From NCBI GenBank assembly GCA_934045905.1, contig OW203762.1:51175411-51239410 (forward strand): a DNA stretch of 64,000 nt, written 5' to 3'. Within the stretch, counting starts at the first letter, position 1. Every line of letters begins with the position of its first letter. The notes under the pieces are model-generated. The model made no database searches and was not told the DNA's origin. It worked only from the letters and a program-made list of their open reading frames with translations. Position numbers and translations under genes: made by a program. Below are positions 48,001 through 58,599 of this stretch, in pieces. The stretch is from Leuctra nigra. Lineage: Eukaryota > Arthropoda > Insecta > Plecoptera > Leuctridae.

Positions 48001-48988
48001 ATTTCACTGGAGTAGAGATTTGAGAAGAATCTCCTGTGTGACAGTTACTAACTATGTCATTGTACATCTGCTGCATGCCAAGTGTCTCATAATTGATGCA
48101 CTTTACATCCACGAGGTAGGGTGCAACGCTGCACCGCTTATTAATGTGTTTACTCCATTGTGGATAGATTCTTTTTTGTCTCTGTCTTTTCTATGTGATT
48201 GAGTTATGGAGTTGATTGTAACATAGATATTAATTGTATATTGAAGTGGCAACGTCAATAATATACCTAAGTAGGAGTGTGTTAATGACGTCAGCTACAA
48301 ACCAGGTATAAGTATACGATGATGAAGATGTCTCATCTTTTCTAATGAGAATAAAATTTAATATTATTTAATTCCCTCATTCATGTAATCTAAATTCTTG
48401 TAATTGCCATTAATTATTTTACAGCTTTCAAAGACCCAACTTAATTTCCATTGAAGAACCGCCATTGAAATATGCGCAGAGTGAAAAGAGAAAATAATGA
48501 AAGCATGAATGTAAGAAAAAAAGTCTTTATCAAATTTAAAATGACGTCCTTTGATATATACTCTGCTTCGTGGCCGACTCCATTCACGTCAAGTTGAGGT
48601 GGGCGAAATGTAAATTACGTTGAAATGTCCTCCTACACACAACATATATACCTGCGTACACGTATTGATATAATCATTATTTATTACTCCAAATGACATC
48701 CACGCGAAGTGATGAGAGGGCAAGTTTATCTCCTCCACGATGACCTATTTCATCATGAATGAGTGAAAGAAGAGCCGAACCCCAAGAGGCGAGGCCTAAC
48801 GCCCGCCCACAGCACTCGGCTAGAGAGCCGCCAAAGAAACACATTTCCCGAGGAACTAAACTCCTCTTCGACATTGATAATATGTATTAATAAAGAAAGT
48901 AATTGAATAAAATGCACTCACTTCTCGGTAGGATGGTGAGCAACAGCGCTAGTATCAGCAGTGCCCATGTCTGCTGTGGCGTTGACAT
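22800..48988 (-). CDS. nAChRa6: nicotinic acetylcholine receptor alpha6 subunit (whole gene, start to stop codon)
   Basis: Ligand-gated cation channel subunit of the Cys-loop family, acting at the neuronal plasma membrane. Ten exons on the minus strand join in phase into 1,479 coding bases plus a stop (493 residues), close to the length known for insect alpha6. Order: signal peptide (1-26), ligand-binding domain with loop A W-R-P-D (112-115), Cys-loop C154/C168, loop B W175, vicinal C219-C220 that marks an alpha subunit, TM1 (about 239-261), TM2 (272-288), TM3 (302-325), intracellular loop, TM4 (about 461-485), and a C-terminus ending SAPHIIVQ. All introns have GT and AG ends. Exon 3 has two copies and exon 8 three. 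That pattern, the GPHERRLLN start and the loop sequence [19 protein letters not shown] identify alpha6 rather than alpha5 or alpha7. No frameshift or stop was found. Confidence 0.96.
23966..24075 (-). CDS. nAChRa6: nAChR alpha6 exon 9: TM3
   Basis: 110 bases coding for residues 301 (split Gly) to 337: [20 protein letters not shown], then [17 protein letters not shown]. This is the TM3 helix and the start of the intracellular loop. Acceptor TTGCAG, donor GTGAGT, ending in phase 0. The Gly at the top of TM3 corresponds to the site where G275E is known to confer spinosyn resistance in thrips. Here it is GGG, with the first base supplied by exon 8, so the allele shown is the susceptible residue. 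Confidence 0.95.
24076..27515. other. intron between exon 8c and exon 9: nothing recognised
   Basis: AT-rich intronic sequence of about 3.4 kb. No further exon 8 or exon 9 copy, no transposon ends and no coding signal were seen. Confidence 0.6.
27516..27602 (-). CDS. nAChRa6: nAChR alpha6 exon 8c (alternative TM2 exon, divergent pore)
   Basis: An 87-base exon with the same phases, coding for [16 protein letters not shown] followed by [12 protein letters not shown]. Unlike 8a and 8b, the pore helix itself is changed: 10' Ser to Ala, 15' Leu to Ser, 16' Asn to Leu, and 20' Glu to Gln. The last removes a charge from the outer ring, which by general nAChR structure-function knowledge should affect calcium permeability and conductance. 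Acceptor TTCCAG, donor GTAGAT. Intact sites and frame argue against a dead copy. Confidence 0.92.
28045..28131 (-). CDS. nAChRa6: nAChR alpha6 exon 8b (alternative TM2 exon)
   Basis: An 87-base exon with the same phases, coding for [16 protein letters not shown] followed by [12 protein letters not shown]. The TM2 helix is identical to 8a; the differences lie in the TM2-TM3 loop, which couples agonist binding to gating. Acceptor TTGCAG, donor GTAGAG. It lies 1,668 bases downstream of 8a and 442 bases upstream of 8c. Confidence 0.93.
29800..29886 (-). CDS. nAChRa6: nAChR alpha6 exon 8a (alternative TM2 exon)
   Basis: An 87-base exon (29 codons, phase 1 at both ends) coding for [16 protein letters not shown] followed by [12 protein letters not shown]. 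This is the pore-lining TM2 helix and the TM2-TM3 loop. It has 9' Leu and 20' Glu as in cation-selective nAChRs. Acceptor TTCCAG, donor GTAGGC. It is the first of three homologous exons in transcription order. One-of-three use is inferred from the known alpha6 pattern; joining two would keep frame but duplicate TM2. Confidence 0.93.
30004..30087. repeat. (ATG)n microsatellite in intron 7
   Basis: About 28 near-perfect ATG units (one ATA near the end), between exon 7 and exon 8a on the way into the alternative exon cluster. Likely polymorphic in length. Confidence 0.97.
30704..30898 (-). CDS. nAChRa6: nAChR alpha6 exon 7: loop C and TM1
   Basis: 195 bases coding for residues 207-271. It holds loop C as VYQCCPEPY, with vicinal Cys219-Cys220 defining an agonist-binding alpha subunit. 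The pre-TM1 IRRRTLYYF motif and the TM1 helix with the conserved Pro247 follow. The end, [10 protein letters not shown], starts TM2 with Glu267 (-1') and Lys268 (0'), the cation-selectivity ring. Acceptor GCTAG, donor GTAAAG, phase 1. Any of the three exon 8 copies completes the Gly272 codon in frame. Confidence 0.96.
31509..31584 (-). CDS. nAChRa6: nAChR alpha6 exon 6: loop F region
   Basis: 76 bases coding for [20 protein letters not shown] followed by EWYLI (residues 182-206) plus one base of Gly207. This is the variable acidic loop F segment of the ligand-binding domain, with the conserved NGEW turn. Acceptor TTATAG, donor GTAAGT. Confidence 0.95.
31585..33043. other. intron between exons 5 and 6: nothing recognised
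   Basis: About 1.5 kb with no extra exon copy. Minus-strand frames up to 103 codons (32275-32586) show no nAChR or other recognisable sequence. Confidence 0.6.
33044..33224 (-). CDS. nAChRa6: nAChR alpha6 exon 5: Cys-loop and loop B
   Basis: 181 bases coding for residues 121-181. It carries the sequence [15 protein letters not shown], loop E with an N-G-S sequon, the signature Cys-loop C154 to C168 with 13 residues between, containing DITWFPFDD, and loop B as GSWTYDG (W175). Acceptor GCTAG, donor GTAGCG, ending in phase 0 after Gln181. Adenosine editing is known in this part of alpha6 in some insects; genomic sequence alone cannot show it. Confidence 0.96.
34712..34821 (-). CDS. nAChRa6: nAChR alpha6 exon 4: loop A region
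   Basis: 110 bases coding for residues 85-120 plus two bases of Ser121. It begins EWNDYNLRW and ends with the loop A motif [10 protein letters not shown], whose Trp-x-Pro-Asp is nearly invariant in Cys-loop receptors. Acceptor TTGCAG, donor GTAAAA. The split Ser codon is completed by the first base of exon 5. No alternative copy was seen in the flanking introns. Confidence 0.95.
34822..37986. other. intron between exons 3b and 4: only a G tract
   Basis: About 3.2 kb of AT-rich DNA containing a G20 tract at 37543-37562. No other structure was recognised. Confidence 0.6.
37987..38031 (-). CDS. nAChRa6: nAChR alpha6 exon 3b (alternative)
   Basis: A 45-base exon reading [15 protein letters not shown], with acceptor CAATAG and donor GTAAGT, both phases 0. 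It is the homologue of exon 3a and differs at four of 15 residues (I75L, T77I, A80I, N83S), keeping the loop D Trp. The changes flank the Trp, so the two isoforms should differ in the complementary side of the agonist pocket. Mutually exclusive use is inferred from the known alpha6 family pattern and from identical length and phase. Confidence 0.92.
38554..38598 (-). CDS. nAChRa6: nAChR alpha6 exon 3a (alternative)
   Basis: A 45-base, phase-0 exon (15 codons) reading [15 protein letters not shown], with acceptor TTCTAG and donor GTAAGT. It encodes loop D of the ligand site, with the key Trp at residue 81, on the complementary face of the receptor interface. It is the first of two homologous exons 523 bases apart in transcription order. 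In insect alpha6 genes the two are known to be spliced as alternatives. Including both would keep frame but duplicate loop D. The a/b labels here follow genomic order only. Confidence 0.92.
39894..40033 (-). CDS. nAChRa6: nAChR alpha6 exon 2: N-terminus of ligand-binding domain
   Basis: 140 bases coding for residues 23-69, from [13 protein letters not shown] to LTLQQIIDV, ending in phase 0 before GTGAGT. It carries the N-terminal helix and first beta strand of the extracellular domain and an N-E-S glycosylation sequon. The acceptor is TTGCAG followed by GCAGTATGCAGGGACC. The upstream of the two AGs is used, because only it keeps frame with exon 1. The first 38 bases of this exon, with its acceptor and branch-point region, are copied about 20 times immediately upstream (40034-41715), so the splicing machinery faces many near-identical choices here. 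Confidence 0.95.
40034..41715 (-). repeat. minisatellite of copied 3' splice-site plus exon 2 start
   Basis: About 20 tandem units directly upstream of exon 2. The full unit is 88 bp; a short form of 73 bp lacks 15 bases of the exon part. Read on the minus strand, a full unit holds a CTAAT branch-point-like motif, a T-rich tract, TTGCAG|GCAGTATGCAG and the next 27 bases of exon 2 (GPHERRLLN), then the next branch motif. Two copies (near 41037 and 41350) have an altered TTGCAAGCAG acceptor and two have GGCAG. A block of four units (41004-41325) is repeated with a 322-bp period at 41326-41647. The roughly 75-residue frames across it end in TAA within each unit and are not separate genes. Confidence 0.95.
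41716..46879. other. nAChR alpha6 intron 1, middle part: nothing recognised
   Basis: AT-rich intronic DNA. A CT-rich low-complexity run is at about 43150-43195, a G12 tract at 45578-45589, and a short GGGGGA repeat near 46610. Frames up to 115 codons (45913-46260) show no recognisable domain. Confidence 0.6.
46880..47817. repeat. intron 1 minisatellite with repeated CACGTG
   Basis: Tandem array of about 44-bp units of two alternating types. One contains GATGTTGAAGTAGAGCACGT and the other AGTACTGGCAAATGGAGCAT, both followed by GTACACAA. Twelve units have CACGTG (an E-box core, 46936-47776); others have CATGTG. Long minus-strand frames rich in [12 protein letters not shown] are the array read without stops and have no sign of being protein. 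Units are more diverged at the 46.9-kb end, suggesting growth from the 47.7-kb side. Confidence 0.93.
48922..48988 (-). CDS. nAChRa6: nAChR alpha6 exon 1: signal peptide
   Basis: Codes for residues 1-22, [22 protein letters not shown] in two blocks: a polar start, then a leucine-rich hydrophobic core that fits a cleaved secretory signal. The donor is GTGAGT, leaving one base (A) that joins GC of exon 2 to make Ser23. The start was chosen because it is the only ATG in frame with exon 2 and gives a proper signal peptide. Two upstream ATGs (49029 and 49025, minus strand) lie within 41 bases. The first opens a four-codon frame ending in TAG. The second is out of frame and overlaps the real start. 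Cleavage near Ser25-Met-Gln is inferred. The 5' end of the transcript and the promoter cannot be placed. Confidence 0.9.
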
Positions 48989-51900
48989 TCTCCCTCGACA
49001 CAGAATCTCGCTCGCGACTAACCATACATCCTCATCTGTAGCGCGTTGTCGCCAAACATCACGGCTATGATCGTCGTCCTCCTGACTTGGCCGTCATAAC
49101 AGCAGCGAGAGACGAGTGGCGTCGAGAGATGTCGTCGGAGGCGTCCAGAGCGGTTCCCGCGCCCGTCTCGACTGACCGAGTGAGTCGGACGCCTCCCTTA
49201 CTAGGAATGTAATATGCCCTCTGACGGGAAGCTAACCCAACTATGGGCGTCCTACAGCCCCCGCAAAACAAAACTACCCGCACAGGATTGGCGTGAAGTG
49301 TGGCAGCGATGATTGCTCCAGCGAGGTACTGCTGCTGTGATTATAAATTGTAAGATGCGTACCCATTCGGTACCATGGGAAGATATAAAAGATGAAAGAG
49401 AGTGAAGAAGATGGAAGAGAAACGACGAAAAGGGAGGATGATGATCAATATTTATATAGTTGACGCAAGTGCGCATGCCCCAGCCAGCAGAACAGTTGCC
49501 CGGATTTTGGACCTGCTCCCTTCCAGGTCCAGCAAGCGAGGCTGCTTCCAGCTACAACCAATAGAAACGATTTGGCCTCGCTTAATCCCTCTGCTCTGTT
49601 TCTGACAACGTTCTTCTGTTGGACGGCGACTTCGACCAGAGCACGATGTCGCTTTGATGACTCCACGCTTTCTTTCCACTCTTATCTCTTCACTTGCGTT
49701 TCATTGTCTAGCTCATCCCCACCAACGTATGAAATAATTATTTCGCCAAATGCTTTTCTCAGAATGTCAGACATTCTCGACGAAAATCTAATTAAATTTG
49801 GTTTGCCCGGGTTGGTAGTGTCGATAAATCTTGCTGCCAGAACTTGGCTATCTAGTTCATTGCCAGAGCGCACCAGTCATGAAAGTATCATCAGCCAGCA
49901 AATTAATTAGGTACATCAAACAATAGTTTGATGAAATATGTAAATGGTGAAAAGAGGGTTCTTTAGTAAACTTCAGATACTTGTATAAATCAGGCAGGAG
50001 AAGTACACATCTAGTTGGCGAGAGAATATCGTTATAACCAGCATGCAATGATGGATTTGAAATGTCACTTTCAGCGCCGTTTTCTTCGACCCATTTCCTC
50101 TCTTCTCGCTGGTTCAGCAGGCAATGTGGATAACTCAATACTCTCCTCCGTGCCATCTAGCGGGAGAATGATGCGTGAAGCTCGCCGACGCCTGACAAGC
50201 TGCCACCTAACGGAGAGATCGCGTACTCGAGACGAGGGCATTACGAACGGAATCTTCGACGATAAACTGGAGTCTGAAGATGGAATCGTCTTTGACAACG
50301 ATTTCACCACCACATATGGCTCGCTGTATTAGGCAGTGATGGCGTGGGAGTTGTCGCCTGAGGACACAGTTCGATTACCGAAACCATTCGAGAATATTCC
50401 ACTTTATGACTGCCAAAGCTCTCTTGCTACAATAAAATATTGTCTGACAAAAGAAAATGGATTCAATGAAATGAACTTTGGCAGTGAATTCCGCAGAGCT
50501 TTTTCCCAAAACTGCATTAGTGTAAATGATAATATTAACTAAGTACATAGATAGAACTTTTCAATATGGATAAAGATTAGTATCTTCAGATTGTGTAATA
50601 TAGAATCAATTAGTGCAGAAAGTTCGGCATATTTATTGCAACATAAAATTTCCGAAAGGTTTAACAATATCATTAATTGTAGTTTTACGTATGTACAAAT
50701 GTTTGAATATTACTTTATTTATTTGTGAGTAGAGTTGGGGCTAGGCAGTCAATAAACTTATTTACCAAACACCTGCGAAACATTAATATAATTGGCTTAA
50801 GTTTCTTTATACGCCATTATATCGACATTAAGTTTCCGAACTAAAACTTTGTGAAACTGATTAATGAAAACGTTCATAATGTTTCAGAGTTTGACATTTT
50901 TATATGAGTTGGTCTTCACTTCAGAGCACAAGATGAATTTATTCCATTCTTGGAGAAAAATAATCGACATTAAACCCAACTTACTTTGTATTCATCTCTC
51001 GGCAGAGTTCTTCTGACTCCGCTTGTGTTTCCAGCAGTAAGTCAGGTAATATCTTCTGCGCTCTTCCAACACAGCACGTCATTAATGTGGCTGTTTCGCA
51101 ACAAAGCAGGGCGATATTTTTGCGTTATGTTTATTATAACGTATTCAGTCACTGACGTCGACGTATCGTCTTGCTTCACCCATTGTCTTGTTATATTACT
51201 TTTAGTGATTATCTTCTGGCAAGTTCCTGGAAGAATCTCTTTCTTCATAAAAATGCTGCAAAATGCAGATCATTAGATTATCCTACCAATTTCTTCGCCA
51301 TTTTAAAAGTTCATAAGCGATAACTGATGAACTCAACATCACGGTTCACGGCTCATTATTGCAGTTGCGTTCCTAGTTATGAAACAATTTGAAAGGAGAA
51401 ACAAAAAAATACGTTTTATTCGCATAATAATAACATTTCAAACAGAGATATGTAATCGAATTTATTCAACAAAAAAACAAATGGAATAACGGAGACGGCT
51501 ACAAAAAACTGCCACATAAAGGCGCTATCTGAAGGACATATAATCGAGATTCTTGGCAAACGAATCTCTTAGAATAAAATGCAAACGAAATGAAAACTAA
51601 ACATGAACATTTCTCACTCGGCTCAAACGGGATAAGTTTAACACAAAAGTTCATGATTGTCAACCACATAAACCAGTCTTCCCAGAACAACAGATTAATA
51701 TTATATAAATGTTAACTTTTCTCCGTCATTTAAATTTAACCGGATTTTAGTATTAACTTCTGTCCCATATTTGAATGTGACCAAATTTAAACGGTTGAAT
51801 TTGTATGAACAAAAAACTAGATCCAGGTCGGTGTAAAATCGAATTTAAGGATCTCCGCGACAAATTATTATTTAATAGACTGAGGCTTAGAACGAGCAAT

Positions 51901-54900
51901 TTCATTAGGAGGTCGTCAGTGGTTTACCGTGATTTCCACACTCACTTTAGGAAAATTACATAGTCGCCTAATTATAGGCCACGGTTTTCTCCCATCCTCG
52001 CTGCAGTTCACACTAACCTACCAATCACCGTCATAATCATTCTCGGACGCCATTAATTCGCCCAACAAAACACTTCGTCGATAAACCAGCAGTAAATCTT
52101 CCCGTTTGAAAGAGCAACATGTTTCATCTCTCAGAGATTATAAACTATAGCTTTGAGATCAGCAGAAAGCATCTGTGACCATCTTGATCGATGCATTTCC
52201 GCGGCGGTTCCATCGGCGCCGGTTAAACTCCCGGATTACGAATTTGAATTTGTGATGAACAAACGTCTTTAAGCGCGTCATTATAACTAAAGCTTGGAAG
52301 ATTACACACCGAGTAACATCAATATTGTTAATGGAGCTCTGATCCAAAGTATGCATAGCGGTATTATAATTATTAAGTAATTTGCAGCGAAAATGAATTA
52401 CTTTCTAACCAAGCTACACGTTTCTTCCCTCCTTGGAACCGGAATTTGTTTAATGTTAATTTTACCAAATGTCTTTAAGGTGTCATAGGGACAATTAATG
52501 ATGCAGATGCCAGCTCCAGTGACATTTAAATGAGACTTGGGGAATACATTATGGCGTGAAAGGTCTTAGAAAATATTATTGCCTACGGTGACGCATAATG
52601 CTCGTCCTAGTCTTCCACATCTGTTAAGGGAGTAGCAGACAGAGAATTGTGGATCAATAATATATTCCTTATGACTCTCACTTTGGCGAGAGCCTTTTTA
52701 CATTTTGTTATCAATGGATGATGAGTTTCTCTTTGCATGACATTCTCAAGCTTCTCGCTTGCCGAGCCGCTATTCTAAGCCTCGGCGGCTGTGCGTGGTG
52801 GGTGAGACGATCTATCATACATGAGCACAAGCTGAGATACGTCCTGGCGAAACATTTCAACAAACAGCGCGCGGTCTGTGGAGCGTAATCCCAGATACGT
52901 GCGACGAAGAGGAAATGAGTACGTCTGGCTAAATGGTCATCATGGAAGAATTTGTAAGAACATTCTCATAGATGATCGAGAGATTGCTTGGAATTTCTGT
53001 CGCAGCCGACACGTTAGCCAAGGAAGGAAGTAACTGGGAATGAACTCCCTGATTTTACGATGCTATTAGTTGTCATCGGCCGTGTATTTAGGGTGGTGAT
53101 CTCGTGGCCGCGCACTCCTGGTCGATATCGTTGACCCAAAAGTCACACGGGTCACCCGTGCTAGTCCGTCTTTCTCGTTGGCTTCGGGGCATCAGAAGAG
53201 CTTTGACTGCCCCAACACGAGTAGGGTCTCAAAAGAAGATGAGAATTCAAGACATGAAATCCAATGTCGGGTCTCTTCCTTAAAACCTTAATAACGTTTT
53301 CAACACAATTTAATTCTGGATCACGAAATAAATATGTGCGACGCCGCGCTCTCAAGTGATCTGCAGCCATTTTGAATGGCGTTTGTAACTGACTTCAAAG
53401 TTTCGTCTTACATATAGCTTATAGTACCTGAAACTTGATATTGAAGTCAATAATTAACTTCCTATCTCAACGGTAAATTCACTTTGTGGCGTCACAAGCA
53501 GAATGCCTTTCATTGAAACCCAAGACAGTGAAACTTCCAATTTCTTGCCGAGAATATTAGACACGATGATGCTAAGTCTGCAAGAACATGTCTAGAGGCT
53601 ATAATATTACAGTTGCCAAGTAAATCCCGTTTTGAAAGACAGGTTCTTAGGTTTTCACTGATGTACCAATAATGGGATATAGAAACATAATTGTTGCCTT
53701 GTCGATTCTATGGACACAGGTTACGAAAGTTGGCATTTTGTGCAGAACGAAGACAAATGAGTTTACAAGTTCGTGAGAAGAAAGTGCGAATCAAACCCTA
53801 AAAAACAACATACTTCACAGCGGGAGGCAAAAGTGAGAAGTTGGGAGAACGAAGCGAGAAAGAAGTGAAGAATCAGAAATAAAAAACTGAAGACACGTGC
53901 GCATTTTCTTTTCTGGCCTGTACATGTGTGTTCCATAACGGCAGATCACAGTACAACAAGAATTTAAGAAGCTCTTGATTACAATAATCATCTTGAAGAA
54001 AAAACCTATGAAATGTAGATTAGTCAGTTTAAAGGTTTTTACAACCCAAATTTAGCTAACAGCTGGCTCATTTCGTTCATCCACCATTTTGTACTGCTCT
54101 AGCCTTTTTGATGAATTCTTCGTTTCCTTGAAGTAGAAAATTGGTTTCTTGTTCAATTTTCACTGCGCTAAGTTCAAAAGAAAAGTATGTATAGGCTTTT
54201 AGACAGACCGGTTGTGTCAACAAAACTCCGACTGAAGACGAACGGCGGACTGAAGTTCAAAAACACTTCGCAACAATCACGATGTTATTAATGCAGAATA
54301 TGGATGCTCGTTTCATTGTTTGCCTTCGTCTAGCCGATAAAAATGACGTTGACGCTAACTTTTTACATGACGTTATATACAAAATGGCTGATGTGGTTTT
54401 CATTACATTATAAAACAATATTATTCAAGCAAAAATTGTGTTTAACACTTGAGCATATTCGTGAAAGTTTATCCGTATTTCGTTGTTATTTCCAGCCGTC
54501 ATGTTGCCCGACGGAACCTCCATAGTAAAGAAATTCCAGACATCAAATCCTCTTTCTGAAGTTTGAATAACAAAAAGTCGAGTCACAATAAAATCATGCC
54601 TACTTGATATTGATATAAATGTTCATCAATTGCCCCACGGGTATTGCAAATCAATCACGTTTGAAAGTTAGACACTTGCCACGTCCCCAAACTCAAACTC
54701 TCGTATAAAATTCGCAAACTTTTACTTCTTGAAGGCGTGAACTCTTAATGGTTCGTAGAACTCAGGTACCGAATTTCAAACAAAACCTTTTACGTATAAA
54801 GAAGAAACCCCCTCCTCCCCACCGCAATCCTCACACTTTCCGCAAAGTTGATGAACTAGAATAGACGAAACACGAGACCGCCTCCAATTGAGGCTGATCG

Positions 54901-56847
54901 TACGCGTCTTCACACTGTTGTAACATCAGACGCAAACCACGCCATCAAATATACTTAATATTCACACTCAAACGCATTCCCTTTGTTTTCAAATTCAAAT
55001 TCAAAATATAAAGTAAAATTTGTTATTGAAAAAAATTAAATATTTCCAACTTAACTAATTCAATCGAAATGTATAATATTACACAATATTAGTATTTTAT
55101 AAACAGATAAATCCCTATAATATAAAACACATGTTTTTAAATAGGTGTGCTTCTTATTACAGTTTGTAACATATGCACTCTCGATTTATATGGAAGAATA
55201 CGCCAATGTCACAAAACTCCCTTTTATGTTCAATATTGTGGCATATTGTATCATCATCCGATCGGACTTTGTCTGATTACTTTTGTGTATTTCCTTCTCA
55301 TAATGATATAATTACATTATCCATAACCATGACCAATCAAGCAGTTTATCTTTATTTTTAATGAATATAATTTATCACATCGTTTAAATTTTTTTTTTTT
55401 TAAATTTGTGTTAAATCCCACATCTGCCACCATTTGTATACTTTTATATTTTCAAATCTATGAATTTATAAAAGAACAGCGACGGTAAATAATATAAAAT
55501 GAAATTAACGCGTTCACGTGTACCTAATATTCAGAAATGCTGTGAATCCACGCAATATTTTTATTATTAATAATTTCATAAAGTAATATACATCGGTCAA
55601 GTGGGCTATGTTTAAATTTGTAGTAAACATTCACTTGTCTGCTCTCTGGCACCTGGTAGGTGTGGTCATTGGGGGGTCTTCAAACCAAACGTTTTAGATA
55701 TTTAATGATAGTATCTTTCGATTCAGAACTAACAAGATTTATATCAGATTTAATTCGACGATAAGAAAACTGAAAAATATATGGTCTAATTTTGGCGCCA
55801 GAGCGCAGACAAATGAATATCCGCAAGGTGGGAGAGATTCCATCCTTATGATGCAATGGACTATTCCGTTTTATCCTAGCTTGTAACATTTGACTCTTGT
55901 TGAATTCGGAATGAATGCCAATGCCACACAAATACTCCAATACCTGTATATTGCAATTATGCTGTAATTATCTTCCTATCAGATTTTGATTTATATAATA
56001 TATTTCGTACATTTCATTATCAACATACTAACCTACTACCAACAAAACCCTACATTTCAATAATTTATAAAGATATAGATATACACACTGTGAAATAAAT
56101 TAGTGGTTATTGCATCAGCAGGAGTAACGAAAATATTGGAGAACAATCTTATAATGATGAAAGTTTACATATAATTTTCAAGAAAATAATTCATTTGTCA
56201 ACCAAGAAATCAAATTAGTCGATATATTTTCAATGAAATGATTTTGTAATGTAAATTATTTAAATTTCTATAATTCAGTTTGTAAGATTTAATTGTTCAA
56301 TTAATTATATTGTCAACTTAAATTCAAATGTAAAGTGTGAATGTATTTCTTTTTTCGAAATAATACATTTCCAGATATATAATTACGGGTTACTTTTAAT
56401 AGTATTGCCCCAACAGACAAAAGGTATGTCCAATTTAGTATGCTCAATAGGCTATGGGGCAGAGTTAGTGAAAAACTATATTTGTATTAAATTATTAATA
56501 AAGAATTTGGAACTGAACTGAACAAAGATAGTAACGGTTTTGAAAATTAAATTAATATTAATATATACATCTTATCCCATGATTTAGAAAGTAATTCTTA
56601 CTTTAGTTAAAATAGATATTAAGTGTCACATCACTTAACAAATTATTACACTATCCCACATCTGCCACCATTTGTATAATTACACATTTTGATTTTTTTT
56701 AAACATCGGACTATAATAAAATATGGAATCACTTTATATAGTATTCCGTAATTTTCATCACCTATACAAATATTTATCAAAAATATAAAATTTTGCCATG
56801 AAAATTACGTTATTCAGTATCTGCCCGCTTTTATCCAGCCCTCGTTA
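48989..56847. other. 5' flank of nAChR alpha6: no gene recognised
   Basis: The promoter and any 5' non-coding exon should lie in the first part, but no TATA box or initiator can be assigned. The region 49000-50330 is GC-richer, with overlapping frames on both strands up to 112 codons and no recognisable product. From 50.4 to 56.8 kb the DNA is AT-rich with nothing identified. Confidence 0.55.
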
Positions 56848-56855
56848 GTGTTTCC

Positions 56856-57608
56856 CACGGCCTCCTTTATAAGTTCCGTTTCACTACACGTTTCCCGGCC
56901 TGTCCACCAACTGAAAATCAGAGGTTCCACGTTTTGGCACAGGCCAAGGGCGCTAGTTGACACCCTACGCCTTCCTTATGAAAATCCTACATGACCAACT
57001 GAAGACAACATATAGTGTGCAGTGGTTGCTTTTGTCTTTGAAAGAGCTGTCAGTTTAAGAAAATGCAATTAGTAAGCCAATATAGTTCGTGAATTCAACA
57101 TTAAATATGATTTTAATGCTTTTAAGTAATATTTTAAGCAATATATAATATATTAGTTCTTGAAATATAACCTCAGCACCAGTTTCGTCTACATATTGAA
57201 TGTGTTAAGTTAGGTGATTTTACGTACATTTTTTAACCTCACAATAAATTTCGTATATGTTACATTCAATATGTTGACGAAACTGGTGCTGAGGTTATAT
57301 TTCAAGAACTAATATATTAATAATTGCTTAAAATATTACTTATAAAGCATTAAAATCATATTTAATGTTGAATTCATGAACAATATTGGCTTACTAATTG
57401 CATTTTCTTAAACTGACAGCTCTTTCAAAGACAAAAGCAACCACTGCACACTATGTTGTCTTCAGTTGGTCATGTAGGATTTTCATAAGGAAGGCGTATG
57501 GTGTCAACTAGCGCTCTTGGCCTGTGCCAAAACGTGGAACCTCTGATTTTCAGTTGGTGGACAGGCCGGGAAACGTGTAGTGAAACGGAACTTATAAAGG
57601 AGGCCGTG
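56856..57608. mobile_element. 753-bp near-perfect palindrome, hAT-like foldback element
   Basis: Arms of about 348 bp (56856-57203 and 57262-57608) are inverted copies with only scattered differences, separated by a 58-base spacer. Ends CACGGCCTCC and GGAGGCCGTG are flanked by a perfect 8-bp duplication GTGTTTCC (56848-56855, 57609-57616), the length expected for hAT insertion. The 82-codon plus frame at 57498-57746 starts inside the right arm and is not supported as a gene. Confidence 0.95.
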
Positions 57609-58599
57609 GTGTTTCCGTTTAATGGATTATTAAAAACAACTACAATACTTCATAAACGCTCAATACACATTGATAAGCGAGCACGTACAACAAGAGTGAT
57701 GTATCGATTAGTGGTCAAAATGTTTTATGAAAACGAAGTGTGCTGAATAAGTACCGATCGAAATATTTCACATATTTGTGTTTATATTACGCTGTAGGTA
57801 CTCAATAATCGTGCTTACTTAATGAAATAATAAATATTTTCAAATATGTATTAGATAGAATTTAAGACTTAAACTAAAATGCACCAACAATCATCATGTT
57901 CGATTATTTGTCAAGTTATTACGGAAATAGTTGCAAACATAAAGAAATAGAGATAAACGTCGAAACAATTAGTGGATAGCTCCTTACCACATTAACATTC
58001 TTGATGTACATTCTGCACGACATTTTACCTTCATCAACTGACGCCATTAAGCAATTGTTTCAATAAATTAATATATCACTCGACAAAACTGATCAGAACC
58101 GATGAAATATTATATTATATTTTTGCTTTTTAGATTTTATGTGTAAAAAATATCGCAAATTCGATTTTTATAGGAGTATAATAAAAAGTTGTTGGCACTT
58201 ACATTTTCAGCTCGTAATAAAAAACCGTCAAAATTTCAAAAATCAAAATTAATCTCTAAAAGCCTACATCTGACACCAAATGTAATTTTGAAATACCTAA
58301 ATGGGAAATGTAAGTGTTTGATGTAATAATTCGACAATGTATGGATGCTATACGTAGGAATATATTACGGGTGTATAAAGCATCTGTCATTTATATTCGA
58401 TTAAATGTCAATATTACATTTGGTGTCAGATGTGGGATTTTATAGATCATCTCGGAGTTTTGTAATTTGGACAGTTTTCTATTGTGAGCTACAAATTTAA
58501 GTGTCTAAAGCAGATCCATTTGAATTTATATCTCCTATGGCTATATTTCATGCTGAGTTTTCTACGTACTCGTATATACTCATATTGTTTAGTAACATT

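Noticed and set aside
49572..50332. Overlapping frames on both strands upstream of exon 1
   Set aside because: No recognisable product; both strands open, GC-richer promoter-flank DNA.
57498..57746. 82-codon plus frame
   Set aside because: Begins inside the palindrome arm and runs out into flanking DNA; no protein similarity recognised.
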